Shown piece by piece: positions 46,265-58,025 of a DNA stretch of 64,000 nt. The notes under the pieces are model-generated. The model was not told the origin of the DNA. It did not search any database and saw only the letters and a program-made list of their open reading frames with translations. The stretch lies in contig BRKX01000007.1 of NCBI GenBank assembly GCA_026008535.1, positions 3,495,001 through 3,559,000 of the forward strand, in the 5' to 3' direction. How positions within the stretch are numbered: the stretch's first letter is position 1; each line of letters begins with the position of its first letter. The stretch is from Perilla frutescens. Lineage: Eukaryota > Streptophyta > Magnoliopsida > Lamiales > Lamiaceae. The position numbers and the translations under genes were made by a program.

Positions 46265-47287
46265 CATAAAGTTACAACAGTTCTAAAACCGTTGTCTAAT
46301 TTAACAGAACCTAACTACAACAGTACTAAAAAAATTATCTGTTGTTGATACAAACATCGAAAAAATACAACAGTTTACTAAACCGATGCCAATTTCAAAT
46401 TTGGTATCTACAACGGTTTTCACTACTGTTGTGAAACAAATGTTGTCTAATGAACATAATACAACGCACACTGACAATGGTTTATACGAAACCGTTGTCG
46501 TTTGTAAAATATGCGGATGTAAATACAACAATTTTAGAATAAACCGTTGTAAAATTCAATATTACAACAGTTTTCAAAAGAAACCGTTGTCTATTAGGAG
46601 TTATCTATTAGTATATTTGTAGTAGTGATATTGTTTTTTTCAGTTGATTTGTTGATGTGGTGATACTTAAAGCGAGGAAAGTGAAGGAATGAAAGGAAAG
46701 GCTACTTGAACTTTTTAACTTATGCAATTGTTAAAGACACTATTAGATATTACGATTTTTCATATTCATACTATTGAAGTTTACATTTTGTATCACGTAC
46801 ATTGTATACTTTTGTTATATGGAATGAATTATTGTTGAGTTTTAATTATTTATTGCATTTAAATATGAAGCATATTGCCATTTTGGTGAATTTGACATAT
46901 AGCAGGGCTGTAATTGTATAAAACAAAACTGCAAAAAATAAATAAATAAAAAACAACGGTCATAGTACACTGTAGTCTAATATAGACAAAGTTAACAATG
47001 GTCAAACAAAAGTCCGTTGTCTATTTGTTAATAGACAACGGGCTTTGCAAAAAACCGTTGTCTACCAAGAAAAAGACAACGGTTTTAATGACACTCGTTG
47101 TCTATTTTTATTCAATCGGTATATTTTACAATGAGTATTTTGACCCTTGTCTATTAATATAAAGACAACGGGTATTTGACCGTTGTCTATCAGCGTGTGC
47201 TGATAGACAACACCCTTAATAACAATGGTCGATTTCTCAATAGACAATGGGGAATACCCGTTGTCTATTAGCTTTTTTCTAGTAGTG

Positions 47288-47639
47288 ATGACTATAAACT
47301 ATTCGCAAAGTTGAAATTCAAGGCTCCCTGATACGAGTATAAACTACCTAAATTCAAATCAAAATTCAAGACTCCTTGATACGAGTATAAACTATCTAAT
47401 AAATCTAAATTGAAGGCTCCTTGATGCGAGTATAAACTATCTAATAAATTCAAATTTGAAGAACTCTCGAGTATGAGTATAAAATGTTCACAAATTGAAG
47501 ATCTCCCTGATATGATACAAACTATCTAATAAATTCAAGTTCAAGACTCCTTGATACGAGTTTAAACTATCTAATCAGTTTTCGAGACTCATTCATTTCA
47601 AACGACTAGTTGTCCATGAATAAGTCTCGAGGGGGCATT
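47288..47639 (+). repeat. Tandem repeat of TR-GAG (right part) and polypurine tract
   Basis: Six or seven further units of ctccctgatacgagtataaa plus spacer, continuing the array cut at 32850. It closes with the polypurine tract tctcgagggggcatt at 47625-47639 directly before the 3' LTR. Confidence 0.85.
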
Positions 47640-47713
47640 TGTAGGTGGCAAAATTTAAATAATTATATATAATATTTTTATTGATTTTTATATATTTATT
47701 TAGTTTTGGAATC
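47640..47713 (+). repeat. TR-GAG 3' LTR, left piece
   Basis: Starts TGTAGGTGGCAAAATTT like the 5' LTR and is interrupted after tttggaatc by the Sirevirus. It continues at 58971. Confidence 0.93.
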
Positions 47714-48665
47714 TGAAGTTACATAAATTGTGCGATCATGTTCATTCTCATGTACAAGTACATTATTATAAACATACAAGGTCAAAAAATAATAATGAAA
47801 GCAGATAAATGGCACGAGGTTGATAACCCTGTTTGATCAATTGATCTATGTCAGGGGGACTTCACAAGTTTATGAGAAATAATTCACTACTCCGTTGTAT
47901 GGTTACAAAGGCTTTTACACGATGACCTCCCGTCACTTGACCCCTTTCATACCCACTACAACTTCTTTTATTGAACTAAATTGTGAGCTCCCTTCACAAC
48001 CTAGAATCCCTCTAGTTCCCACAGAAAATCTCTTCCGAGACTCTTCTAAGTGTGTATGAAACAGATTCAAACACTGACTAGAAAAACAATGATCAAAAGA
48101 TCAACTCTAACCTAACAATACCGAATACCTAATGCTTCAGATATGAAGTTTTTTGGACTCTCTTGATCAGTTTTGTGTATTCGTGTATGTGCCGTCTAAA
48201 CTAGTCTGATTCCAGGCTATTTATAGATGAAAGATATAGCCTTAACAAAGTAATCAGAAGTCCTAATCAGAATCAAATTCTAAAAGGAAACTTTCCTTAT
48301 TTTATTCGGACAACCCTAGTTTAGATATCTTCTTTGAATAGAATTCCTGCTTTCCTTCTTTGATCTTCATCACGAACAAGGCAGCTTCTATTCTGAAACG
48401 TCTATCTTGAATCTGCATCTTCAACTCCTTGAATCTAGCATGGCACGACTCTTGAAAAACTCTCTGGACAACCATGTACATGATCATGTTCATGAACATG
48501 ATCAAATACATTCATTGATTTTCAATCAGATTGGCAGTGGAATGTTCATAGCAAAATGTCCAGAACATGGTCTTCAATCTTGAACAACCAAAACTTTTTG
48601 TGTTCTTTGATATTGCCATACAAATCATGACAATCTCGAACACTTCAGTGCAGATGGCACTAACA
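47714..48665 (-). repeat. Sirevirus 3' LTR
   Basis: Followed internally by atctccccctttgtc, the complement of the polypurine tract. It contains a perfect 22-bp palindrome at about 48481-48502 (two inward-facing gatcatgttca arms). The other LTR is shorter here by 12 bp and lacks the full palindrome. Confidence 0.93.
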
Positions 48666-48981
48666 ATCTCCCCCTTTGTCTTTATCTGTTGGCAAATCAG
48701 CTCCATGTTTTTTAAGGACATAATCCTTAAACTGAAAGACCATGTACCTTAAAACATTCTTGAATGTCCCTATGAACATTATATGCTCTTGCTGTTTTTC
48801 ACTCTTTTATCAGCTTATATCAGCTCTGCTATATTGCACTTTTTATCATCATTTTATCTCTTAATAGCAGTTTCAATTTTTTAGCAGATTAGGATCATAT
48901 ATAGGCAGATAAAAAACACTGTTCAAAAAATAATATAAAAAATTAGCAGAACAGAAGAATTAAAAACATGCTTTACTCCCC

Positions 48982-51391
48982 CTATTTGCCACTGAGAAAG
49001 GCAAATAAGTAAAAAAAACTACTCGGATTTATCAGATGCTTGCTCTGCTTCTTCTTAACAGATCCTTCTTTAACATCATCATAGTCTGTCTCATCTTCCT
49101 CTTCAGCCTCTTCTTCATCATCAGCCTCTTGCTCCTCCTCTACAGACTCTTCTGCTTCAGTTTCCTCTTCCTCTTCCTTTTCTGCAAACTGATCATCATG
49201 CTTTTCACCATGAGTTGGAGCTGATGGAGAACCCTTCTGAGTAGCAGCTACAGCAGTACTTGCAAGCTTGTGCAAGTTATGAACATGTTCAGGAACATCT
49301 GCTTCTGGGAAGGCAGATATTCCTCCAGATGAGAGTTCAGCTATCAAGGCTTGAATCTTCATCTTCTCAGAAATATGCTCAGAGATTAACCAAGCATGAA
49401 ACTCCGAACTTCTTTCTAGAAACTGTAACACAAGATCCTTTGGTGAAGACTCTTCAGCAGATGTATCACCTCCTTTTTGAGATGCAATGTACCTTTTCAG
49501 CTGAATACGCATGTGATAGTCACCAATCTCAGGAGCAACTTTGATCACTAGAGGCTTCTTGGGTAGAATGACTCTGTCATTCTTTGTTGAGACATTCTTC
49601 TTCTGTTGCTTAATGATGCCATATATCAGAGAAGGGTAGCACATGAGTTCTTTCACCACTGTAGACTCTACACTGCTCACAAGCTTTCCAAACACAAACT
49701 CACCATACTTGAACTTTTTGCCAGTTACAAGGTGATACAAAAATCTTCCCTGCGCTTGTGTGACTGCAGCCCTGTGCTTAGTTGGCATCCAATTGTGGAT
49801 CAGAATTCTGAACAAGGCTCCATATTTCTGTGTCAGCTTTGATGAAGGAATCGTCTGAGGATTAGAGGGCCATTTTGTGTAGATGCCCTAAGTCAGTTCT
49901 CCAGCAATCATCCCCAGTCATCTATTTCTTTGAACTCCCCCTCAACAGTGCATCCCAAAAACTCATTGATGAGTTCTGGTGAGAAATTCAACATCTTCCC
50001 TCTGACAAAGACTTTATGAAAGTCTTCTGAATTCGGATCATCAATTTCCTTGGTCAAGTTACAGTAGAATTCTGATACTACAAGCGGAACATACTCTTGC
50101 ACTCTCTGCACAATGCCAAGTAATCATGCATCCTCCAGTAATGTATACACTCCAGTAGCTAGTAGTGTATCTTTGTCCACCTTCTTCTCAGAGATCATAG
50201 ACCTCTATTTCATTTTTTCCCACAACTCAGCATGCTTTGTAGATCAAAATAAAGCATGTTTAGAGATACCTGGCAGATGAATAATCTGTTTGTAAAAATC
50301 AGCATCATGTTCACTTGAATGAGAGTGAACATCTTCAGGTACATCTCTGAGTTGAACAGACTTCTTACCCTTCTTGGATGGCTCGGCTGTTGGAACATCT
50401 TTCCTCTTCTTGGTTAATGTAGTAGTAGATGGTGGAGTGGTAGATGCTCGACTTTTTGCCATCGGTGTTTTCTAAACGATCTGGACCATATTAGTGGAGG
50501 TCTTCTTTCTTGGAGTCTTCTTCTTAACACGCGATCTGGTTAACAGATCAACTGTGCTGAAGCCAGTAACTTCTCCTGTTGTGGAACATGAGTCTTTTCA
50601 GTAGACTCTGAAGATGAACTACGAACATCTTCTTCTTCAGCAGCAGGATCAGCAACTAAAGGTCTCTTGATGACCTTTTTCTTTCCTTTAGCAATAAAAA
50701 CGGCTATGGCCTTCATCTTCAAGCTCAACGGAATATTGTCTTCCCCTGAAACATCATCACCTTCTGTAGAAGAAGGTTGGTTTGATGGCTTCTTCTTTGT
50801 CGTAGTACTCACAAGTGTTGTTATTTCTGCAGTACTCTTCTCAGCAGCAACATATTTCTCTTCATGAACAGGAATATCTTCAGGCTCAACTTCATCATTA
50901 ACAGCAGATCTCTTCTCTTTCTAAAGAGCTTGAGCAGCAGGTGATGTGATGACTTTCTTCGAGGAAGAAACAGTAGCCTTCTTTGATTTCTTGACTACAG
51001 ATTCCTTTATTTTGGCCTTCTTTGCAGCAGATTTCTTGTTGACATTGTATGACCGCGCTGCTTCTTTCAACAGATCTTGGAGAGTAAGACTCTGAGTCTT
51101 TGATTTCTTTGTAGAGGATGCAACTTCTGGTTCTTCTATCTCCAAGTCTTCTTCTTCTTCTTCTTCGTCTCCATAGAATGTCTCAATGAAATCTTCAGTG
51201 TCCTTACTAGAGGATTCATCCCGTAGTTTCCTCTGAACAGGTTTCTTGAGAGAAGATTCCCTATGAACTTGTCTGTCAAAATCATCTTCTTCATAGAACT
51301 GATCCTGAGGTTTGGAATAAGTTACCTTACCATACCTCATTCTTGGTTTAACAACCTTCTTTAGACGAACAAGTTTTCTTTTGGGGGCCAT
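48982..51391 (-). pseudogene. Extra 3' ORF of the Sirevirus (env-like position)
   Basis: Starts at ATG 51391 (MAPKRKLVRLKKVV). The first part (51391-50921) is Lys-rich, with acidic runs and nuclear-signal-like KRK/KKAKIK clusters. It is followed by pieces in shifting frames at 50812-50540, 50462-50244, 50111-49908 and 49815-48982. The piece at 50111-49908 and the start of the 49815 piece resemble the plant-transposon-protein domain often seen in extra ORFs of SIRE and Athila elements (VSEFYCNLTKEIDDP; FLYHLVTGKKF). The C-terminus is Glu-rich. The function in these elements is unproven; a true envelope role is not supported by any clear membrane segment here. At least four frame breaks or stops were seen. 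Confidence 0.7.
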
Positions 51392-51799
51392 TGAAAGAAT
51401 AAGAAAAAGTTTCTGAGTATGATCAAGAAGAAACAATGGCAGAAAGAAGAGATGATCACCGAGATATCAGAAATTTTGAGAGAGAAGGCTCAAGGTTTCA
51501 GAATTCTGGAGCGTATCAATGATCTCTCTAAATGGCTAAACATATATATAAGAGAGAACTCTTTTCTATACTAATTCTCAAGTATCCGTTAGACTCAGAA
51601 TTTGGAGGAAAATCCTGAAAAATCAGAGATGATGTTTATGAGTCAGAACTAGCCGTTGACAAAGATGTACACATGAATTTGAAAATTGTTCATGTACATG
51701 TTGATGAACATTTCTGGGAATGTTCAATCCCTTTATGCAGAAATGGTTCTTTTCTGCTGAGTGTGAACTAGATATACTCATACCTCTTCTCCTGGTTTT

Positions 51800-53729
51800 A
51801 CTGAACCAAGCAAACCCCAAGAGATGCTCTAAGTTTCTCAAATCGAGCAGCATCTAGTCCCTTGGTGAATAGATCAGCTAGTTGATCATCTGTCTTCACA
51901 TGTTCAATTTTCAGAACTTCTTCTTCAACTAGTTCTCTGATGAAGTGATGTCTGATGCCAATGTGCTTTGTCCTTGAATGTTGAACTGGATTCTTAGAAA
52001 TTTGTGTGTCGTTTTACACTAAAAATAATCCGACTAGCAGTCGGTATGCCTACACTACCCAGAACAGTGGCAAGCAAGATCATCTCCTAAAGGATTGGCG
52101 AGAATTATTCTACACTTTAGCCTGTAGTAACCAATTTTTCCACACGAATTTCTTTGTTATAACGTAAAAACTAAAATAAAGTAAATAACCAGAGAGTAGT
52201 TCTTAACAGATTATAAAAGGTATTTCGGCTTCCAATTAACTCTACTCTAGCTTAATTATTCTGATCCTTGATATAAAGATATTTCCAATTAATGCATGCA
52301 AACCAGTTATAGCCACCAAAGACACTTACTGGCGCGGCCTAATTTATCCTTAGTTTCTCGATAATCAGGAAGACACTTCACTAATTATTTTCCTAATCGA
52401 CTGACAACCGTAAGAGACACTCTATAGATTTAATGAGCCGACAGCTTTGAGCACTAGAGAAACTTGATTCAAAACCAACAGACTCTGACACAGGACCGTT
52501 GAATTTAGACTGTTATTCCCTCAATTCTGAAGAATCGTTGTACCACTAATTAAACTTAAACCACAATTATGGATGGCCAGTATAATTGGCTACTAATTAA
52601 TTTCGATCTACTAAATATTCATGACTACCTAGCAGAGTCGAAACAATTAATGACTTTAAACACCGAGAATCACAGATACATGCAACTAATTAAAATAGAA
52701 AAAATAATTAGATCTCACAGTATAATTACACCAGGGCTTCGTTAATCTTCACCGGAACAATTAGCTTGATTGCATAATTAAATCAGAACTCCAAAATATT
52801 ATAAAGTAGAACCCGATGAAAATAACGAAGAAGATGAATAAAATCTGCTAGAAACCGTCTCTGCTCTGCTGCGTGAGTATGGAATCTGTAATAAATCCCT
52901 CATAATATATCTTAATATCCTTAAATACAAATCAATAATTATGGAAATAGAATCCTAAACCTAATCAAACTAGGAAAGAGATAAATATAGAGTCCTCAAG
53001 CTGTAAAACACTAGCAGCTCTCGTCCAGGCCTAAAAACGTGAGTAAACCCGCGCTCCAGCCCAATTCCACGCATACATCAGCATAGCAGCTTGGTATCTT
53101 GGTATTTCTTCCAGGCAGTATGCCCATACGGCATGTTCCACTGACTCTTCCAGATTTGCTCCTTTTTTCTAGACTGCAAAATCTCCACAATCTTGGCCAA
53201 ATCCTTCATATTTGTGTTAATCACTTGCAATCGCTCACAAAACACACTTTCTCTACAAAACACGAGCGTGAGGCAATTAACACAATGAAACAATACCAAA
53301 AATGGCCCAAAATATGCATGTAATAATAGCCCAATTAGAAATATTGATAGCACTCATATTGTCACAATACAAAATAGGTGTATCATGAGCAACCTCATAG
53401 TCCTTCATCATCTGCATCATCCATATGATCTGTGTAGAGCTGCTTCCAGCTGCGATGTATTCAGCTTCTGCAGTGGATAATGAGATGTTGTTCTGCTTTT
53501 TGCTGAACTAGGAAACAACATTGTTTCCTAAAAAAAAACAAGCACCTGATGTACTTTTTCTATCATCTGGAGATCCTGCCCAATCAGCATCACAGTAGGC
53601 AATAAGACTTGAATTTATATCTGAAGTATACCACAATCCATAGTCTGCAGTTCCACTGATGTACTTGATGATGTTCTTCACAGCCTTCAAGTGACTTTTC
53701 TTTAGACTGGATTGATATCTAGCACACAC
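51800..53729 (-). pseudogene. Sirevirus RNase H, split by an insertion
   Basis: Upstream part (53729-53343): KSTSGACFFLGNNVVS, then in another frame the end of the block at CDNMSAINIS. Downstream part (52001-51800): KNPVQHSRTKHIGIRHHFI, EHVKTDDQLADLFTK, and a natural end. The two parts meet within the same codon region when the 52002-53334 insertion and one TSD copy are ignored. Confidence 0.85.
52002..53334. mobile_element. 1.33-kb insertion in Sirevirus RNase H
   Basis: Flanked by an 8-bp duplication TTAGAAAT (51994-52001 and 53335-53342) inside a conserved codon run, so the borders are secure. The ends are TTGTGTGTCG and ATAGCCCAA (only TTG/CAA inverted). No long ORF apart from short ones. 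The minus-strand layout (TATA-like region, then a GC-richer leader near 52860) looks like a solo LTR, but an 8-bp TSD is unusual for LTR elements. Class left open. Confidence 0.7.
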
Positions 53730-54701
53730 TCCTACACTGTATGCTATATCTGGTCTGCTTGCTGTGAGATATAGAAGACTTCAACTCCTGCAATTATCTT
53801 TTCCAATCTTTACCGTTGTGCTGATAGAAATCCTTTTATGCTTAGAATTCTCTAATTCAAACTTTTTGACCAAGTTTCTAGCATACTTGGATTGAGAGAT
53901 GAATATACCTTTTTTTAACTGCTTAATTTGAAGCCCCAGAAAGTATTTTAGGTCTCGAACCAGACTCATCTCAAACTCAATTTCCATGTCCCTGATAAAG
54001 TCCTTAATCATCTTTTCAGACACTGAGCCAAACACTATATCATCTACATACACTTGAACCATAATCACTTGTGATTTGTCCTTTCTGATGAATAGTGTTC
54101 TATCTTCTCCTCATCTGTTGTATCCTTTGCTGACCAGGTATGAAGCCAGTCTTTCATACCATGCTCGAGGAGCCCGTTTCAACCCACATAAAGCCTTTTT
54201 GAGTTTGAATACACACTCTGGATGATGAGGATCTTCAAATCCTTTAGGCTGAGCTACAAACACATCATTTTTTAGAAATCCATTCAAGAATACACTCTTA
54301 ACATCCATCTGATACAGCTTGAACTTCATCATACAGACCATTGTAAGGAGTAGTCTGACTGATTCTATCCTCGTGACTGGAACAAATGTCTCATCAAAGT
54401 CTATGCCTTCAATCTATGAATATCCTTGAGCAACTATTCTGGCTTTATTCCTTGTGATATTCCCAGATTCATCAGTCTTATTTTTGAATATCCACTTAGT
54501 CCCGACTACATTAACTCCTTCTAGTTTCTGCACAAGATCCCAAATATCATTCTTCTTGAATTGTAGAAGCTCTTCCTGCATAGCTTCAATCCAATAATCA
54601 TCTTTGAGAGCTTCTTGAATATTTTTGGGTTCTATCTTGGATGTGAAACAGACATTGGATATTTCTTCATGCATCCTCTTTCTTAGCCTGCTTCTAGTCA
54701 T
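53508..54701 (-). pseudogene. Sirevirus reverse transcriptase
   Basis: Four minus-strand pieces in different frames: 54701-54414 (ALKDDYWIEAMQEELLQF, NKARIVAQGYS), 54341-54111 (QMDVKSVFLNG, GLKRAPRAWYERL), 54068-53781 (YVDDIVFGS catalytic motif, MSLVRDLKYFLGLQ) and 53729-53508. The catalytic Asp pair survives, but in-frame stops and shifts between pieces prevent translation as one protein. Confidence 0.88.
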
Positions 54702-54900
54702 TCTTCCTTCATGAATATCTCTAATTACTTCTGAAGTTGGATGATCTTTAATGATCTGTCATGAAGGCTTCATTTGCTTTACTTCATATTCTTCTGATTC
54801 TCTATCTGTATCATCATGTACTTCAGGATGCTTAAAGACATCTGTGTGTACATCTTCTTTAGAGGTATTGACAACATTGTTCAGATCATCAAATTTGACA

Positions 54901-56110
54901 TTAACTGATTCTATGACAGCTTGTCTCCTTGTTATAAATCCTGTATGATTTACTATTTTTGGAGTATCCAACAAACATCCCTTCAACTCCTCTGTTGTTC
55001 ATCTTGTTGAGATACTCTCTATCATTGAGTATGTAGCAGGTAGTGCCAAACACATGGAAGTACTTCACTGTTGGTTTCTTTTCATTCCAAATCTCATATG
55101 GTGTAGTGAAAGTACCTCGTCTGAGATAAACTCTATTGCTGATATGGCATGCAGTATTAATGGCTTCTGCCCAGAACATAGCAGCAACTCCTTTAGTAGA
55201 AATCATGGTTCTTGCCATCTCTTAAAGGGTTCTGTTCTTCCTTTCCACAACTCCATTCTGCTGAGGAGTCTTGGGGGCTGAGTACTCATGACTAATTCCA
55301 TTCTCACTGCAAAAATTTATCAAAGTACTGATTCTCAAACTCCTTGCCATGATCACTTCTGATTCTGATAATGTGCTGGTCCTTCTCAAGTATGATCTTG
55401 CAAGCCAGCTTCTTGAATACCATGAAAGCTTCACTCTTGTCTCTGAGAAAGTCTATCCATGTAAACCTTGAGAAATCATCAATGCAGACAAGAACATACT
55501 TCTTTCCTCCATAGCTTTCCATAGCCATTGGCCCCATTAGATCCATATGAATAAGATCTAAAACTCCTTTAGAAGTTATGTCCTAAACTTCTTTATACTG
55601 AGATCTGGACTAGTTTCTAATCTGACATGGACAACATACTTTATCTCTGTCAATTTTGATCTGAGGGAGTCCTCTGACAACCTTCTTGTTAATGATCTTC
55701 TGCAGATTCCTGAAGTTGATGTGTTCAAGTTTCTGATGCCAGATCTCTGACTCTTCTATAGATGTTCTTTGACATGTTAAAGAACATTATGCAGAAACAT
55801 ATAGCTGATAGCAGTTGTCAGCTGATCTTTTTCCTTTCATGAATAAGTTATTGTTCTTATTCATTACCCTGCAATTTTCTTTGGTGAAGACAACTGTCAT
55901 GTCATCATCACAAAGTTGACTTATGCTGATAAGATTTGCTTTGAGTCCATAAACAAGCATAGCCTTCTTTAATTTAGGCATTCCTTTAACAACCAGCTCA
56001 CTTTTATCCATTACTTTTCTCCTTTTTTTCATCTCCAAAGGTGACAAAGTCAGATGAGTAGGTCTTTTAGTTCTGTACAACTGAGCAATCTCCAGTCATA
56101 TGTCTTGAAC
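54901..56110 (-). pseudogene. Sirevirus protease end and integrase
   Basis: 56080-55787 covers the region after the protease active site (LVYGLKANLISISQLCDDD, CRVMNKNNNLF). The integrase core piece 55546-55304 has DLMGPM and IRSDHGKEF (two of the DDE acids), and 55434-55222 has QQNGVVERKNRTL with the Glu, in a shifted frame. 55218-54901 is the C-terminal part (MFWAEAINTACHISNRV). Between 55790 and 55550 the HHCC region is present but broken by stops. Confidence 0.85.
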
Positions 56111-56258
56111 AGCTACTGTCAAAGTACCAATTGCCCTTGTCTTCAACTGTAAGGGATGTATGGGCAATCAAACTAGTCTGTTTGATAACCCATTGCTTCT
56201 TTTGTGTATGCTTCTTCTTTATCTATGCCGCTGGTCTCTTATTCTTGTTGCTGGAATG

Positions 56259-56880
56259 CTAAACCACAAAACTCCTTCTCATCCTTTTGAGATAAAAAAG
56301 ATGCTTCTTACAATGTGGGAGAATGTGGCCTTTCTCTTCACAGTAATGGCAGATGATTCCTTTTCTGTTGCCATTGTACGTAGTCATCTTTTTGTTAATA
56401 ATGTTCTTTTGGATGTTCTGAACATTATCTTGTACATGCACCGGCTGACTTGTACTTTCTTTAACAAACACTGTCTTGGACTGTCCACCACTGTATCCAA
56501 GACCTGGATGACTCTTTCCTAAATGTCCTGAAATAGTAAGAATCTTATCAAGATTCTTAGTTCCATTGTTCAGTATGTTAACATTTCTTTTGATGGATTT
56601 GAGTTCTATAGACAATTCATCAGTCTCCTTCTTTTGTTGCTGAATGGTGATCTTCTGTTCAGCATTAGATCTCATCAGATCCTCCTTTTCTTTGAGAACT
56701 TCCTTGTTGTGAGATTGTAGAGACTTGTTGATCTCTGCTACTTCCAGCCATTTTTCATACATCTCTTTGTATGTCTTGACAAATTCTTCCTGGCTGAAAT
56801 CTTCATTGTCTAAATCTTCACCTTCTGCACGTTTTAAGGGATCCTAGAACTATGAGACTTTGCTGTAAAAGTAAAAGTAT
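56259..56880 (-). pseudogene. Sirevirus Gag C-terminal part with zinc knuckle
   Basis: A coiled-coil-rich segment (LQSHNKEVLKEKEDLM, QQQKKETDELSIEL) leads to CHYCEEKGHILPHC at about 56306-56347, a CCHC knuckle with intact spacing. It is downstream of the Gag capsid piece and separated from it by stops near 56840-57120. Confidence 0.8.
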
Positions 56881-57124
56881 CCTCATCTGAATCACTGCTG
56901 CTTGCTTCAGAATCATTGTCACTGAGAGAAGCATTGTAATTCTTTTTGTTTCTCTTCAGAGTGTTTGCACATTCAGCTTAAATGTGTCCAAATCCATCAT
57001 ATTCTCTGCACTAGATTCCTCTTCTAGAATTTGAGGGTTGAAACTCTTCCTGCTCACTTGTAGAGTTTCTATCTTGCTGAGAATTACCCGATTGTTGTCT
57101 TCTGCTGTTGGTCCTTCTAGAAGA

Positions 57125-57934
57125 CTACTTATTGACTCTTTTTAACATTCGACTGAAGTTCTTAGTGATCAAAACCATATTATTCATTATATCTGAATCA
57201 AATACAGTTTTTTGTTTCTGTACATGTTCAGGTACATCCTCAGAGACTTTAGTTTTTAGAGCAATACCTCTCTTCCTTGAGCTGCTGTCTTCATCTTCCA
57301 GATTCATCTCAAACGTCCTCAATGATCCTATCAACTTATCAAGCCTCATACTCTTGATATCCTTGGCTTCTTCAATTGCAGCAACTTTGTAAGCAAACTT
57401 CCTTGGAAGTGATTTGAGAACCTTCCTTACAAGCTTCTCATTATTGATAGGCTCACCAAGAGCAAAACTCTCATTGGATATGCTTCTCAATCTGGCATTA
57501 AACTCACCAATGGACTCAGTATCCTCCATTCTGAGATTTTCAAACTTTGAAGTAAGATTTTGAAGCCTTGACAGCCTCACTGAACTAGTCCCTTCAAAGG
57601 TACTTTCCAGAATATCCCATGCAGCTTTAGCAGTCTTACAAGTTGAGATCAGGCTGAATGTTTCAAGATCCACTGCAGAGAATATTGCATTGAGAGTTTT
57701 AGAGTTGACGTTGTACCAGTTCTTCTGTAGCACAGTCCACTCTCCTTCTTCAATCTCCACATGCTTTCCTTCCTTGACAACAGTTGGCTTTTCCCATCCT
57801 TTAGTAAAGCTTTTCCATGCAAGCTTATCTATTAATCTCAGAAACCCCCTCATCCTTGCTTTCCAGTAAGGATAGTTGTTTCCTTCAAAAAATGGTGGTC
57901 TGACGTTAGATCCTCCTTTTTTGATTGAACTCAT
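57125..57934 (-). pseudogene. Sirevirus Gag capsid part
   Basis: Starts at ATG 57934 (MSSIKKGGSNVRPPFFEG), 90 bp after the PBS. It has the DUF4219/UBN2-type Gag: NYPYWKARMRGFLRLID, AKAAWDILESTFEGTSSV, LRMEDTESIGEFNARL, VLKSLPRKFAYKVAAIEEA. Open for 269 codons, the longest intact piece of this element. It ends in a stop at 57125 before the zinc-knuckle part. Confidence 0.88.
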
Positions 57935-58011
57935 GGCTAAATTCCAACCAAAAACTTCACGCAGTTATGTACTTTTCAGGACTCTTTTGGCACTAAAACT
58001 AAAGGCGACCC

Positions 58012-58023
58012 GCTCTGATACCA
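58012..58023 (-). promoter_or_regulatory. Sirevirus primer binding site
   Basis: TGGTATCAGAGC on the minus strand, two bases inside the 5' LTR end, matching initiator tRNA-Met. Confidence 0.9.
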
Positions 58024-58025
58024 AT

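Larger units (their letters stand above)
35855..46627. mobile_element. Inner CACTA transposon nested in the outer one
   Basis: Ends CACTACTACAGATATAC and gtatatttgtagtagtg, with duplication ATA (35852-35854 and 46628-46630). Subterminal repeats of acaacggtttt / aaaaccgttgt fill 35880-36310 and 46265-46600. Same family as the outer element, judged by termini and repeat word. About 4.3 kb remains when the MULE is removed. No transposase recognised. Confidence 0.92.
32851..47287. mobile_element. Outer CACTA transposon (non-autonomous)
   Basis: Ends CACTACTAGAAATATGC and gcttttttctagtagtg, with 3-bp duplication ATG (32848-32850 and 47288-47290). Subterminal repeats of aaccgttgtctat / atagacaacgg are dense at 32870-32940 and 46950-47280. 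Without the inner CACTA it is about 3.7 kb. No transposase was recognised. Confidence 0.92.
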
